Positions 22,501 to 33,822 of a DNA stretch of 64,000 bases are shown here, piece after piece. The notes under the pieces were generated by a model. It worked only from the letters and a program-made list of their open reading frames with translations, was not told the DNA's origin and searched no databases. The stretch comes from Pelomyxa schiedti (lineage: Eukaryota; Evosea; Pelobiontida; Pelomyxidae). The DNA lies in contig JAHLWZ010000791.1 in NCBI GenBank assembly GCA_020536535.1, forward strand, positions 186,001 to 250,000. The letters run 5' to 3'. The position numbers and the translations under genes were made by a program. Every line of letters starts with the position of its first letter. The first letter of the stretch is position 1.

Positions 22501-25500
22501 ATATGAACCTGAAACGAAGCTTGGCACATCGGTTATATTATAAACACTGTTGAAGCCCAAACCTTGGAAATGTTAGTGAAAAACTAAGACTACTGGTATT
22601 CACACCAAATCTTCCTATAGCATTACTCTTGGCCCTTTTCGAGTTTTGTCCAATCCTGCTGATGCTTCGCCAGTCGTCTTCAGTAAATTGTGAGTCATTG
22701 TAGCACCACATAGAAGGGCCTTGAAACTTCTCAAAACCAGGGGTCAGCAGTGATGTGCTCCCGTAAGAACAACTGTCAAGTTCAAATGTGATTTTGGAAG
22801 CACCAGAATCTTCTGCGTTTTGCAACAGCTAGGTGATGTTAACAAATCAAAGTGTTTGCTCTGTTAAACCTCCATAAGAACCCCAGGGCCGACGGGGTAA
22901 TCCTCAATGATACCCTAGAGCAGGATGTACACAAAAATAAATGTGATAGGCATTCTTACCTTAATCCGGTCCACAACACTTTCGTGTTGTGCAAAGTCCT
23001 CATACTCAAATTTTGCATCAGAATGTGACAGAATAACTCGGGCACACAACGAGTAAGCACCGAATTTTGCAGCTACACCATTGGATATTTCTGAGTGCAC
23101 CATGGGAAATTCTGTGCACTGCTCGTTTTCAGGGACCCAGGGCTGGTCATTATAAACAAGGGATGTCGCAGGTGCAAGGTCACCATTGGTTGTAGGTAAG
23201 AACGCAGACTGTTGTTGCTCTTTGGAAAGGGTAAATTCAGAGGATCCCAAGTTCTGAACTATTGAAATAGCTAATCGCAGTTTTCCTTCTGGCAAAGATC
23301 TTTCTTGCGCTAATTCACAAAGAACTTGGAGGAGATCAAGAAGTTGAAAGACTGATCGCACACCCAGCCTCAAGAGTAAAACGCTGAATGGCCGCAAATC
23401 AGCTGGCAGTACATGGAGGTAGGGATGATAGTCTGTTGGTGAAGAAAGAGCAACTTTGGATGGAGGAGAGAAACAGCATCCAACCCACACACAGGGAACA
23501 TCTTGAAACTTTGCTACATCAATATCAGCAACACTTTCCAGAAGATACTTGTAGAGTTGAGGCATTGTTGTCGTAAGGTGTAGGGAAATGGTCTCCTTTG
23601 ACTCAAGTTGATTGAATTGTTTGGCAAGAAGAAGTAGCTGAGATTGGAGAATTTCTATTTGTGGAGGGCTGGTCCACCCAAAGTATTTCTTCAGGTTTTC
23701 CACTTCCACATCTAAAGTTGGTAACACGCCAGACACAAGTGCAAAGTCGCAGCTGGGACGAATGTCACTAGCCTTGGCCAAAAGGGTGGAGGACGGAGGA
23801 AGAAAAGGGAAACCCTCAATAAGAGGAGTCAAGTTTACTGGAAGCCACATGATCTGTGGGAGTTCACACATGAACTGATCATACTCTCTTTGTTCCTCCT
23901 GAAACTTTGAGGTTCCAAATGATAAGTAATTCCAAGTTGTTTTCTTGGGGGGTGAGAAGTATGTTTGGCACTCAGATTCTATGTGTTCCAGTAGGGTTTT
24001 GGCTTGTGCATGAGCACGTTTTGGGAAGCTATCCGTGGAGATGCTTTTCGCCATACGCAGTATCCCGTTTCGTGAGAGTTTTGATTGCAGGCCAATACTA
24101 TATAGTGCCGATATAAGCTGTGGTTTGACAAATTCACTGTGCGGAAACCATTCGGCAAGAAGAGACATTTTTCCTAACACTAGTGGGTCATATAATTCCG
24201 AGGCACAACACAACTTTCCACAAGCACTTTCGATGCAAGGAATTTTGGCCATTCCAGAAAGAAATCCAGAATCTTGAGAGCTCAACGATGTCAATTCAGT
24301 CAGTGCGCGAATTACCGCTTGCCTTGCTATCGTGGAGTCAAATTTATGGAGATTTGGTAAGAAGTGCTGTAGGTAAAACTGAGATTTGCTGGGCAACGTA
24401 AGCCCGAACTCTTTGAGAAACGTGGCTTCCTTTTCAGAGGAAGGAGTAATGAATTTCGCACTTAGCAGGGAACTTTCTATGCCGGAAGGTGCCAGAAAGT
24501 GATTGCCTTTGGATAAGCAAACAAATCCTTCATTTGCGAAGTCAGCAGATTCAAAAAGAGGTAGCTTTGAGATGCAATCGTGATGTGCAGCTCCCCTCGT
24601 GCTATATAGGAAATTTCGCAACGATCTACGTGAGCCAGAGTCTAAATCCTTGCACAAGGTTTCAACATCCCTGGACTTAATTTTTGCCACAGAAACAATA
24701 CAATCCAGCAGGCCTGTCGGGGTAGACGGGTGTACGAAGTTATAGATGCAGCTATGTTTCTGTGCTCCACAATGTGTATCTAGTTGTAGCATTCCTAATT
24801 TCTCAAAACAATCGCCATCAAGGGGAATGTTTTCTGTGTCAATGACTGAACTGTCCGCGCGATGTGTGAGTTGGTGCAACAGATCACCTTTGCAATAAAG
24901 AATAGTCTTGCCAACAAAGAGCTCTAAATTTGCTGATGGACTGAGATATTCCCAGAGAAGAGAAACCCAAGCCAAGTCAGGTTTTTTTGGTGATGAGACA
25001 GGAAATATCATTTCCATCACACTAGGAAATAGGGCAGGTGTGATGGCTTTTATGTTTGTACTTGATTGAAGACGCATGCTCAAAAGGAGAGGCACTGTCT
25101 GGGAGAGCAAAGAGTTGCAATTTACAACATTATTAGGAATTGTGGAGAGTAGTTTGAGTTCAAGATCTGAGAAAGCCAGGAACACAGGTGGAGCAGATGG
25201 CAGGGAAATTGGTGTTAATGTTCCATCAATTGTGCACAACACACGTAAATTGTGAAGTACAGTGAAATTGAAGTTCGCATCTTGAGAATCGCTCACACAA
25301 TAGTGCAAAAGGGCAGCTAGCTCACTTGGAGAAAACTTTGTCATACTGTTTCTCAAAATACTGTCTCGGACAAGTTGTGGAGTTATAATTTTAAGTTTTG
25401 CTGCTGAGTATTTTCTGAGAAGTCCTTGAATGCTCTGTGGGGGAGATACAACAGGCATTCCCAGAGAAAGGAGTAGTGGTTCAAGAATTTCCCACGAGGG

Positions 25501-27461
25501 AGTTGTGGTGGCAGGGGGGAAAAGAGAGTCCACTGGCTTGACCCATGCTCCAGAGGTAATGCTTCCAGAGAGTAACACAGGTAATGACTGAATTTGTGAA
25601 TAGACAGACTCCACAACGATATTCCAGGGTGTTGACAGTACTGTAGAAGGAAACATATTGTAGAACTGTTCTTTCGTTTTTATCTGAGTCCGAGCTGCAA
25701 GAATAACTTGGACGTAAGTTTGTGATATAATATCCCTCAAAAGGGCTTTGTTCCACTGGGATTTGAATTGCGCATCACCCTGCGTCTCATCTCCAAACCA
25801 GACGTCTCGACGATTCGCAGTGAGTTCGAAAAAGCCTAAGGGAAATAAATAACAAGTTATATGACAAGAAAGAAGAGACCATTGGAATGCACAGGCAACC
25901 CAGTCTTTGTTGGGAGAGGAAGGGTGCAAAAAGCTGTTCCGCCATCTGCCATTGGCGATAGTACATCAATGGCCGCGCCTCCCCATGGGAGAAGCTTCAT
26001 TGAGTAAGTAAACACTCTTGGGTCTTTGCATAGTGCTTGTGCTTCCCCAGTGCCAATACCTTTAGGAATTAAGGTTTACACATAAAGGCCTAAAAAAACT
26101 ACACACTATTACATACAAGCCAATTTACATCTCGATTTGTACATGCACCAGAGATTGAGACCTAAGAAACTTAAACCCACAGGAACCAAGGCAGATGATA
26201 TACATGCAAGTTAAACACCGCAGTGCTCTTTCTACTTGGGTGCAACAGATTTCTATCAAGGGAAATATCTTTGCTTTGTACAATAAGCAATAATCTTTAG
26301 AAGTAAGAATGAAACCTCATATTGGTGATATTAACAGTACATTTGCACACAGGGGATGTTGCATCTGTTTCCCACGTCAACCATTCGAGGCAGTAAACAT
26401 GACGCAAAAAAGGAAGCAACAAGTGGGCACAAGTAGTAAACTCTGCGCACAATTCGGATACTACATCATCAGAAAAGCATCTGTGAGAAAGTTTACTTGT
26501 CTATTCTCAATCAGAGCAAGTTAAGTTAGTGAGGAGACACATTTGATTGCTCTGGAGTACGAAGTGGTAGGCGGAAAAGTGTTCCATTAAAAGGAACACG
26601 TGACTTGATAGCTTCAGCACAGCCAAAGATGTCATATGGGGAAAATTGATCTGGGTGTGCAGTGGCGCAAGCCTCCTTGATGAAATCAAAGCGAATGCCT
26701 ATATTAATTAGGATTGAGTGTTGTATGGAATGCACGGACCAGGTTCCGGCCTTCTAGTAGGCAAGTTTTCACAGTGAGGATCAAAGAAGGCAATGAACTT
26801 GCTACTGACAAATGAAGGAAGGTCCGTTACGTGATACACGGAGTTGAACCCAATCCCAAAACGCCTTTGGTATTTAAGTCACAAATCAATGCAAGATGAC
26901 GGAATTCTAACCCAGTTTTTGCTGTAGCTTTAACTTTCTCACTTGCTCCCACTTGGCAAATGCTCACAAAGTCTTCTTCCGTGAACACAGAATCATTAAA
27001 CGCAAGTAAGGCTGGTCCCTGGAATGCTGCCATCTCCCTCGTCATCACAGTATTAGCACCATGGGTCCGCTTGTCGTAAACCACACAAAATTTACTATTG
27101 TGTTATGCCAAAGTAAGTAAATGTTCTGTTATGCACACCATAACATAACATAATGTATATAAGATTATGCAGTTCCAACAAGCCTCTCAGAGAAGAAAGA
27201 ATACAAAAGGCTGGGAGAAAAAAAGAAAAAAAACCTGGCCCCGGCATCGTCGGCATTTTGTATCAGCTCTTTTATAATAGTCACGTCACATGGGTACTGA
27301 CCAAGCACCTCTTTTATCCTGGATGTGAGATCTACCTTTGTAGCGCAAGTTCAGTCACACAAATGCCCCCAAAACAACAGCCGACCGCACAATGCAGGCG
27401 TTAGATCTTCGTGTTTTGTTTCGCATACTGTTTGATAGAACGACTCCCCGGCCAGCTGCAT
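13220..27461 (-). CDS. Giant sacsin-like protein with Hsp90-type ATPase repeats and a C-terminal RING finger
   Basis: This is one gene of about 14 kb and about 4,300 residues with more than ten introns. The N-terminus (ATG 27461) reads MQLAGESFYQT, spliced to VDLTSRIKEVLGQYP and KELIQNADDAGA, the GHKL ATP-binding motif. MAAFQGPALLAFNDSVFTEEDF follows, a sacsin-repeat hallmark. A second repeat begins at about 22880 with MELLQNAEDSGASKITFELD, then GRFG|LGFNSVYNITDVPSFVSG. A third, degenerate repeat lies at about 19100-18500 (SFVLDTQEHPTHSLLSPLLL, then LFLYDPLGKYLSP). The two largest exons cover about 25835-22960 and 22560-18205. The C-terminus (about 14260-13220) has VLKPCKSFLHGEIVAW, then a coiled coil (LKAQLEKMRAEMATHKKEVD), then a RING, CQICTI...CGHTMCKTC...CPWCR, ending KIYRL at TGA 13222-13220. 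Human sacsin (about 4,580 residues) has DnaJ and HEPN domains at its end, whereas plant sacsin homologues end in a RING. A chaperone/E3 ubiquitin-ligase role is inferred. Exon joins in 18.2-13.9 kb are the least certain. Confidence 0.85.
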
Positions 27462-27652
27462 CCCACGCGACCGTAGTTCGGTGCTTTTCGTAACTTTTTC
27501 GCAGGTTTTGGTTTTACTGGCAGCTTGACTGACCAAGTTGGCCCCTGGGACTCTCCCAATTCCATTCAGCCTGAGAATCCTGGAACGCAGCGGAGCGGTA
27601 CTACTGTGCTCCTTTAGTTTCGTGCGTGTATGCCTGATTCTTCCACTGACAC
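27462..27652. promoter_or_regulatory. Short divergent promoter region
   Basis: The 191 bases between the sacsin-like start codon (27461, minus) and the LRR gene start codon (27653, plus) must contain both promoters. No clear palindrome or repeat was seen. Confidence 0.35.
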
Positions 27653-30526
27653 ATGGAAGTGAACGTAATCGATCAACGAATTAGTCGGATGTCCGATTCG
27701 GGAGGGACTGGGTGCCGAGTACCTACGCTTACGTCACTGTCTTTGTGCGCCGTGGCCCAGCACGTTGACTCACTGTTCTGTGGCACTGCACCCATAAGTG
27801 CAAGTTCAACAGCCACCACCTCCAACGCCAGCGCAGCCGCAACCCCACCGTCGTCATCGTCATCATCATCAGCATCCTCCTCTTGCTCCTCCTCAGAACA
27901 CCCAACTCACCCTTCTGCGAATTCGCTCGTGTGTTGGCCAGGTGAAGAACTACTTGGATTGATACTGTCGTCTGCAATTGCTGCTAAAACCATCACCCCA
28001 CGTGTTGCTTCTCTGTGTGTGTTTCAAAACCCAATACATGAAGGAAATAGCTTAAAAGCGTTACTTAACTCATTGACTTTAAAAAAAGTACCAGCACAAC
28101 CACTGGTTATCTTAATTGAGATTTTGGGAGCTATTTAATAATATAATGGGGGTGTGTTATTGCAAGGGTTTTTTTTTTTTTTTGTAAACAACTGTTGTAG
28201 CATTGTTTCACACATAGCATCCGGTGCCATTTGTCTTGCTGATTCACGGACTCTACTGTCAGATGATGTCCTCTATGCATTCATTCGTGCATGTGCCGAT
28301 CGTCATTCATCTGCAGCAGTCCGCTCAGTTGATGCAGAGTCAACTCTAATTTCTCCAGTGCTGGCCCCCAGTACTCGTAGTATAGACTTATCCTGGAGCT
28401 TTTGTTTTTCTGAAAAGGCTCTGTGCGATTTATGTGCTTCCCAGCCTCCCATCTCACACCTAAAATTGGTTCGCACAACTGGTGTCAGTGACGCTGTTCT
28501 GGAATTAACTGCTAAAAGTTCAGGGGCCACACTTGTTTCTGTTGATATTTCCAGATGTCCTAATGTGTGTGAATCTACGTTCTATGGAAGAAATAACAAT
28601 TATTAAATAGGGAACTAATGCCATCTCAACTGGCAGGTAACCTACAAGGGTGTGGCAGCCTTAGCCGCAATGTGCCATGAAATTTCAGAATTTACTGCTT
28701 TTGCTTGCAACAAATTGGATGACCAGGCTGTTCTTTCCTTAGCAACCCTACCAAAGTGTGTGCAAAAATCTTTCTCTTGGTATTCACTCATCCCAGTCTG
28801 CAAGAGCTATCCCTTGGCCGCTGTTCTCTTATTACAAATGCTGCCGTATCACAGTTGATATCTTCTTGTACATCCTTGACTTCATTATGTCTGTCGCGGT
28901 GCCGAAAGTTGTCATATCAGGCACTGATTCAACTGAAGTCCCTAACCGCTTTGACTTCCCTTGATTTGTCATACTTGAACGTTGAAAATCTGGGTGACGT
29001 GCTATTTGCATTGAAAAACCTCAGAATCCTCTACCTGTCGAACAGTGTGGGAGTTACTGACACTGTATTGAAGAGTGTCGCTGAAGGATGCACAGGATTA
29101 ACCAGGCTTTTCCTCTCTACCCAGCTTCACATAACTGATGTGGGTGTAAAATCTATTCTCTGTGGGTGTCCTGAGTTGCAGGTTCGTATCTATCCTGCTC
29201 CCTTTTCTTTTATATTGATATGGTCACAGAGATTGAATCTTTCCAATTGTTCTACACTCACAGAAGCTTCATTTGACGTGCAAGGACCACTGAACCTCAA
29301 CACACTAAACTTATCTCATTGTACTAATGTCTCACCAGGTATTGTGGTTTATTTTTTCCCCTCTAAATTTTTCCTCAGGAATGATATCCAAACTTGGCCC
29401 AATGATGCATACCCTGGAATTGAGCCACTGCAAAAGGTTGACTGTGTCAACAACAATTCCAATCATTGCCATTAATTTTCCGAGCATCCGGTTACTTGAT
29501 CTTTCGGCCTCTGCATGTGACTGCAAATTCTCTTGCACCATTCCTGTTCACTCACTTTCTTAAAGTGGACTCTGATTCATTTGATTATCTAACTGCCATG
29601 TGTTCTCTGCTGCAGTGGTTAATTATCACGGAAACGAAAATACTAGACTCCGACCTCCCTAAACTCTCCCGATTAAGTCATCTTGAGCTCTTCAATGTAT
29701 CTTGGTGCCCGAATTTGACTCCAATCGCCATGACTCTTGTCCTCCAGCATGCCCCACGAATTACAAGGTTGTCAAGATTGCTCCCTCCTTTCTTACTGAC
29801 ATTCTTGTGCAGATTCGATGCCACCTTCTGCCCCTTGTTTACTAGCCAGAATTGCACTGCCCCTGGGCTGCGCTTTATCCCCCACCGAGTGATTGAATTC
29901 CTATCTGTACCTTCTCCTTTCCAATCACTCCTTTGTGTAAGTGCATTGTAGCTTTCAGGGAATCACCTTCATTCGCCACAACTACAATTCATTTGCGCAC
30001 TTCCCTACCTTCAAACGCTGGTTCTTAGTGGAAACGATGTGGATGACGAGACATTATCCGGCATTGTACAATCATGCAAAGGCATGCAGAACCTCAACAT
30101 CACGGGCTGTGTCAAGGTATGCACCCACGACCAACATTGTCTCACTCAAACACGCCCCAAAAGATAACTGATTCATCACTTGTCCAAATCAGTGTGCACA
30201 GTGTTCACCTCAGTGCATTGCATGCCCACGGCTTACCGCTCATAACCAACAAGGGTGTCACAGAGATACTCCTACGATGCACCGAGGTGATGACGCTCGA
30301 CTTCAGTGGCTGCGACGTGACTGCCGAAATATTCCCTCTGGCACAAAGGGTTCCTGGGCTGAGCAAGCTCATTGTAGGGCACGCCAGGCGGCAGGATATA
30401 TTGGCACTGCAGAAGCTGCGGCCAGACATGGCTGTAAGCCAAGTGGGTGTAATGCAGCACACAAACAAGCCCATGGGCTCTTCCACCCCTCAAACAACAT
30501 CAATACACAGACCCAACTCCTTGTAA
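27653..30526 (+). CDS. Leucine-rich repeat (AMN1/RNI-type) protein
   Basis: This multi-exon gene starts at ATG 27653 (MEVNVIDQRISRMSDSGG). The first exon contains a Ser/Ala-rich low-complexity tract (about 27800-27900). Later exons encode cysteine-containing LRRs of the RNI/F-box-LRR class: LKLVRTTGVSDAVLELTA, LQELSLGRCSLITNAAVSQL, LTSLCLSRCRKLSYQALIQL, LRILYLSNSVGVTDTVLKSV, LQRLNLSNCSTLTEASF and MHTLELSHCKRLTVSTT. The last exon reads VTEILLRCTEVMTLDFSGC and ends HRPNSL at TAA 30524-30526. An F-box was not found, so assignment as an SCF substrate receptor is only a possibility. Region 28860-29480 retains the longest clear exon. Several introns of 50-120 bases interrupt the repeats, and the segment 29560-30180 has the least certain joins. 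Confidence 0.75.
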
Positions 30527-30884
30527 AGGTGTGAAGTAAGAAAGAGACCAGTACTAATTGAGGTTGGGTACATTAATTGAAGCTCATTGGAACTTTTTGC
30601 AGGATTATTTCCAGCCAAAATGAGGGTACAGGTTTTCTTCAATTAGATATTGGCTGGTCAACAAAATAAATGATCACATGACTGGGTTGGGGCAATAAAA
30701 CACCTTGACATAGCAAATGGCTTTTGGGGTCGACTGGAAACTTAAAATATGAAATGAACCAGAAGATGTTGCAATGGGATGTTGGTAGGCCTCTGAAACC
30801 TTGTGTTAATGATAATTTGGCATTTCAAGAGTTTTGTACAGTCCTATCTAATAAGAAGTTGATAGTAGAACACATTTTGTTGCT
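30527..30884 (+). other. Intergenic or 5' part of a small membrane-protein gene
   Basis: No exon can be supported here. Short open stretches exist (for example around 30724-30840) without recognisable similarity. Any upstream exon of the small hydrophobic reading frame that follows would lie here. Confidence 0.3.
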
Positions 30885-31136
30885 GTGCTCTCGTCCTTGG
30901 GTTTCGCTACCTGTTTACTTGTTGCTGTCAACAACACGCCCTTGGCCATTGTTCTGGTAGTTGCGGCTCTGTGGTCTCTGCCTCATGATGAAAATGCACC
31001 AACAGCAGTTGCTCAACTACTTGGCTCTCTTCTTACCTTCGCTGGATCTGCTGGGCTGCTAGGCTTCCTCGACAACAACGAGACTTCTGTCCTTGAAGCT
31101 CCCTCCACAAATTCATCAACCATTCTGAGTTCATAG
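30885..31136 (+). CDS. Possible small membrane protein (C-terminal part)
   Basis: The frame encodes 83 residues with two hydrophobic stretches, FATCLLVAVNNTPLAIVLVV and AVAQLLGSLLTFAGSAGLLG, and ends at TAG 31134-31136, only 15 bases from the stop of the convergent minus-strand gene. The frame extends upstream (TTT GTT GCT GTG) to an in-frame TAA at about 30860, and there is an acceptor-like AG nearby. The frame may therefore be the last exon of a longer gene. No family is recognised. It may also be chance, since hydrophobic frames arise easily. Confidence 0.35.
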   Translation: MLSSLGFATCLLVAVNNTPLAIVLVVAALWSLPHDENAPTAVAQLLGSLLTFAGSAGLLGFLDNNETSVLEAPSTNSSTILSS

Positions 31137-31151
31137 AAAATTTTCTTTTTA

Positions 31152-32246
31152 CTACAAATGGGTGATGTCAATAAGGGCCCCATGCTGCTTGAACCAGTCA
31201 ATAGCCTCGTCACGCTCTGCAATAGATGCAAAGTGGAACAGGAGACCTTGCTGTCGTGTCTTACAAGGAGTGAAATGACCCTGTGCGTAATCATGTGAGA
31301 AACGGTGATACTGGTATGTGGGACCCTTACTTCAAAGCGACTCATACAGTGTCCTTTGTCTTCCTCCCAGTGGTCCCATGAAGAACCATTGAACAGAGCC
31401 CAAAAGTCTGGCTTGTTAGGATTCAGTACTATGCGGGCACCATTGAATGCTAACATGTCTGACGGCCAAACCTTGTGTTCTGTAAATAAAAGAAAAGGCA
31501 ATTACTGAACAAAACAGAAGAAACACACACTCTTGACACTGTAAATGCATATTGGGGGATTGAAAAAAATGCCTTTTTGGAAAAGGGGAACAAACCTTCG
31601 GAGTTGCGCTTGTCCTTGGAAACAGGCTCACTGCCAAGTGGTTGTCAAAGAACAAGGATGCACTCAGCCCCGGATTCTTCTGGATCATCAATCCAGAGGC
31701 CAGGACGTCAATGTCGCCATAAACATCCTGCAGCATGACAACCTTCTTGCACCCGTTGATGCACTCCATCGCTCGCCCTGCATTTCCCACGTTGTCGATA
31801 TCCTTGCGCGTGGCGACGAAATCGCTGCCCCGCGTTGTTTTGAAAATGACTTGGCCATTTGTGAGCACGGAGAGCCCCACGATGTCATCTCCTTTCGTGG
31901 ATCTGCCGATGGGTGAGGCGAAGGTCCTCATGCACATCACTTGTGGCCGAGATCTCTCGTCTTCTTCCGAGTCACGGATCGCCAAACCGCTCGCTCCACC
32001 ACCAGACCCAACCGACGAACCCACTGTTTTCGCTGTCGTTGTTTCCGGCCGTACCGCCGCTGCGCCGCCCGCTCGCAGTTTCATATTTGTGACGTTTGTA
32101 ACAATGTACTTTTTGAGATTCTCACTGCAGTGTAATCGACTGGGGATGAGGGCTGGACCCTGCTCATTTGAGCTTCGATTGTAACTAGCAAGTGCCATAG
32201 TGGACTGTTCATCATCAGACTTTACCCTCTCTTTTAGGCTTGGCAT
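31152..32246 (-). CDS. Uncharacterised protein, tandem copy 1
   Basis: This is a three-exon gene. The first ATG in frame is at 32246 (MPSLKERVKSDDEQSTM). The segment shared with copy 2 starts at MKLRAGGAAAVRPETT (about 32083), which may be the true start. The core reads GLSVLTNGQVIFKTTRGSDF, ATRKDIDNVGNAGRAMECIN and KKVVMLQDVYGDIDVLASGL. The second exon holds VWPSDMLAFNGARIVLNPN and DFWALFNGSSWDHWEEDKGH. The third exon (about 31305-31152) reads RFSHDYAQGHFTPCKTRQQG and LLFHFASIAERDEAIDWF, ending at TAG 31154-31152. No family is recognised. The last exon has a beta-alpha pattern that could be a small ligand-binding or PH-like domain. No signal peptide or membrane helix is visible. Confidence 0.7.
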
Positions 32247-32559
32247 TATCCCTCGCGCTTCCACCCTTGTGGTGAGGCATGAGAATCGTTCTGTACCTCC
32301 ACCACGTGTTAAGTAGCTAAAGAAAGGCGATGGTGGAACCCCTTGGGGGTTCTATTTTCTCCTAAAAACTGCTTTATTCTTTCGGCCCTAAGGCTTGGGT
32401 GATGGTGCCGGCTATTGTGGCCTAGTAGATCTTCCTCAGGATCCACTCTGGGTAGCCTTTTGGGTCTCCTGAGGGATATCACAGTGGTGAGTCTAGAGGG
32501 GAGGATAGAAATCAAGTGAGTGCTATCCTAAGCAGCATTTCCCTGGCGCCACAGTTTTG
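32247..32559. other. Spacer between tandem copies
   Basis: This spacer contains no supported exon. A small hairpin-like sequence (GGAACCCCTTGGGGGTTC at about 32336-32353) and a GGATCC...CCTGAGG segment (about 32439-32474) are present. A tRNA fold was considered and not found. Confidence 0.35.
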
Positions 32560-33481
32560 TCAAGAAGTAAGGGCCCCAAGTTGGGTAAACCAGTCAATAG
32601 CCTCGTCACGCTCCGCAATAGATGGGAAGTGGAACAAGAGACCTTGTTGCTGTGTCTTACAAGGTGTGAAATGACCCTGTGTGTAATCATGTGAGAAAAG
32701 GTGATACTGGTATGTTGACCCACTTACTTGAAAGCGACTCATACAGTTTTCTTTGTCCGCCTCCCACGAATCCCATGCAGCACAATTGAACAGAGCCCAA
32801 AAGTCTGGCTGGTTAGGAATCAGTTCTATGAAGGTACCATTGAATGTTAACTTGTCTGACGGCCAAACCTGTGTTCTGTAAATAAAAGGAGAAAAGGCAA
32901 TTACTGAACAAAAGGAAGGAACATGCACAGTCTTGGCACCATCAATGCGTTTCGGGAGATGGAAAAAAAACCTTTGAAAAGGGGGAACAAACCTTGGGCG
33001 TGGCACTTGTCCTCGGAAACAGGCTCACTGCCAAATGGTTGTCAAAGAACAAGGACATACTCAGCCCTGGGTTCTTCATTATCATCAATCCAGAGGCCAG
33101 GACGTCAATGTCGCCATAAACCTTCTGCAGCATCACCACCTTCTTGCACCCGTTGATGCACTCCATCGCTCGCCCTGCATTTCCCACGTTGTCGATATCC
33201 TTGCGCGTGGCGACGAAATCGCTGCCCCGCGTTGTTTTGAAAATGACTTGGCCGTTTGTGAGCACGGAGAGCCCCACGATGTCGTCTCCTTTCGTGGATC
33301 TGCCGATGGGTGAGGCGAAGGTCCTCATGCACATCACTTGTGGCCGAGATCTCTCGTCTTCTTCCGAGTCACGGACCGCCAAACCGCTCGCTCCACCACC
33401 AGACCCAACCGACGAACCCACTGTTTTCGCTGTCGTTGTTTCCGGCCGTACCGCCGCTGCACCGCCCGCTCGCAGTTTCAT
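32560..33481 (-). CDS. Uncharacterised protein, tandem copy 2
   Basis: This is a close paralogue of the gene ending at 31152, with the same three-exon structure. Exon 1 starts MKLRAGGAAAVRPETT (ATG 33481; an ATG nine codons upstream at 33508 is also in frame) and is almost identical to copy 1 across GLSVLTNGQVIFKTTRGSDF. Differences include LQKVYGDIDV versus LQDVYGDIDV and LMIMKNPGLSMSLFF versus LMIQKNPGLSASLFF. Exon 2 is more divergent (VWPSDKLTFNGTFIELIPNQ, then DFWALFNCAAWDSWEADKEN). Exon 3 ends IDWFTQLGALTS at TGA 32562-32560. Function is unknown. High exon 1 identity points to a recent tandem duplication or gene conversion. Confidence 0.7.
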
Positions 33482-33508
33482 ATTTGTGACGTTTTGTTTT
33501 TGATGCAT

Positions 33509-33822
33509 GCTCTCTGTTTTTGCATCTTGTCATTTTTGTACCATTAAACGGCCGTCTACGTTTAGTAGAAACCTTCCCTTCCTTACTAGCGTAAGTTTAC
33601 CTTCCAAAAAAGCATGCGGTCCGGATGCTAGTGTGAAGAGTGCTGGGACTGATCTGACATTAGTTGAGGCTGCCCTGTTGAGGGCGCTACTCAGGCGGGT
33701 GCTCTCAACGGTATTGTGGACCCAGGGGTTATTTTTGTTAAACGAATTACTGCGGTCCAGCACTTTCGGGGTACGGGCAGGGAGGGGATTTTTACATTTT
33801 CTTGTTTCTCACAGAACCGCTC
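33509..33822. other. Divergent intergenic region
   Basis: This region lies between the minus-strand copy 2 gene and the plus-strand amylase. No exon or motif can be supported; it should contain the two promoters. Confidence 0.3.

Larger units (their letters stand above)
31152..33490 (-). repeat. Tandem duplication of an approximately 1 kb gene
   Basis: Two direct copies (about 31152-32095 and 32560-33490) share exon order, intron positions and near-identical first exons. Similarity stops abruptly a few bases upstream of the common MKLRAGG start: copy 1 continues GTTTGTAACAATGTAC and copy 2 continues GTTTTGTTTTTGATGC on the plus strand. The duplicated block therefore starts close to the coding start and may carry little promoter sequence. 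Confidence 0.75.

Noticed and set aside
25835-25929. N-terminal 30 residues of the long minus-strand frame starting at 25929
   Set aside because: They lie in an intron. The exon begins at GFFELTANRRDVW after a CCCTTAG acceptor, and the upstream exon ends LPLPTKTGLPVHSNG.
31735-32184. Plus-strand frames antisense to the tandem unknown genes
   Set aside because: They appear equally in both copies as shadows of the conserved first exon and show no domain.
32247-32559. Hairpin-like sequence as a tRNA or small RNA
   Set aside because: No cloverleaf, T-loop or anticodon arm could be drawn, and only one short stem is present.
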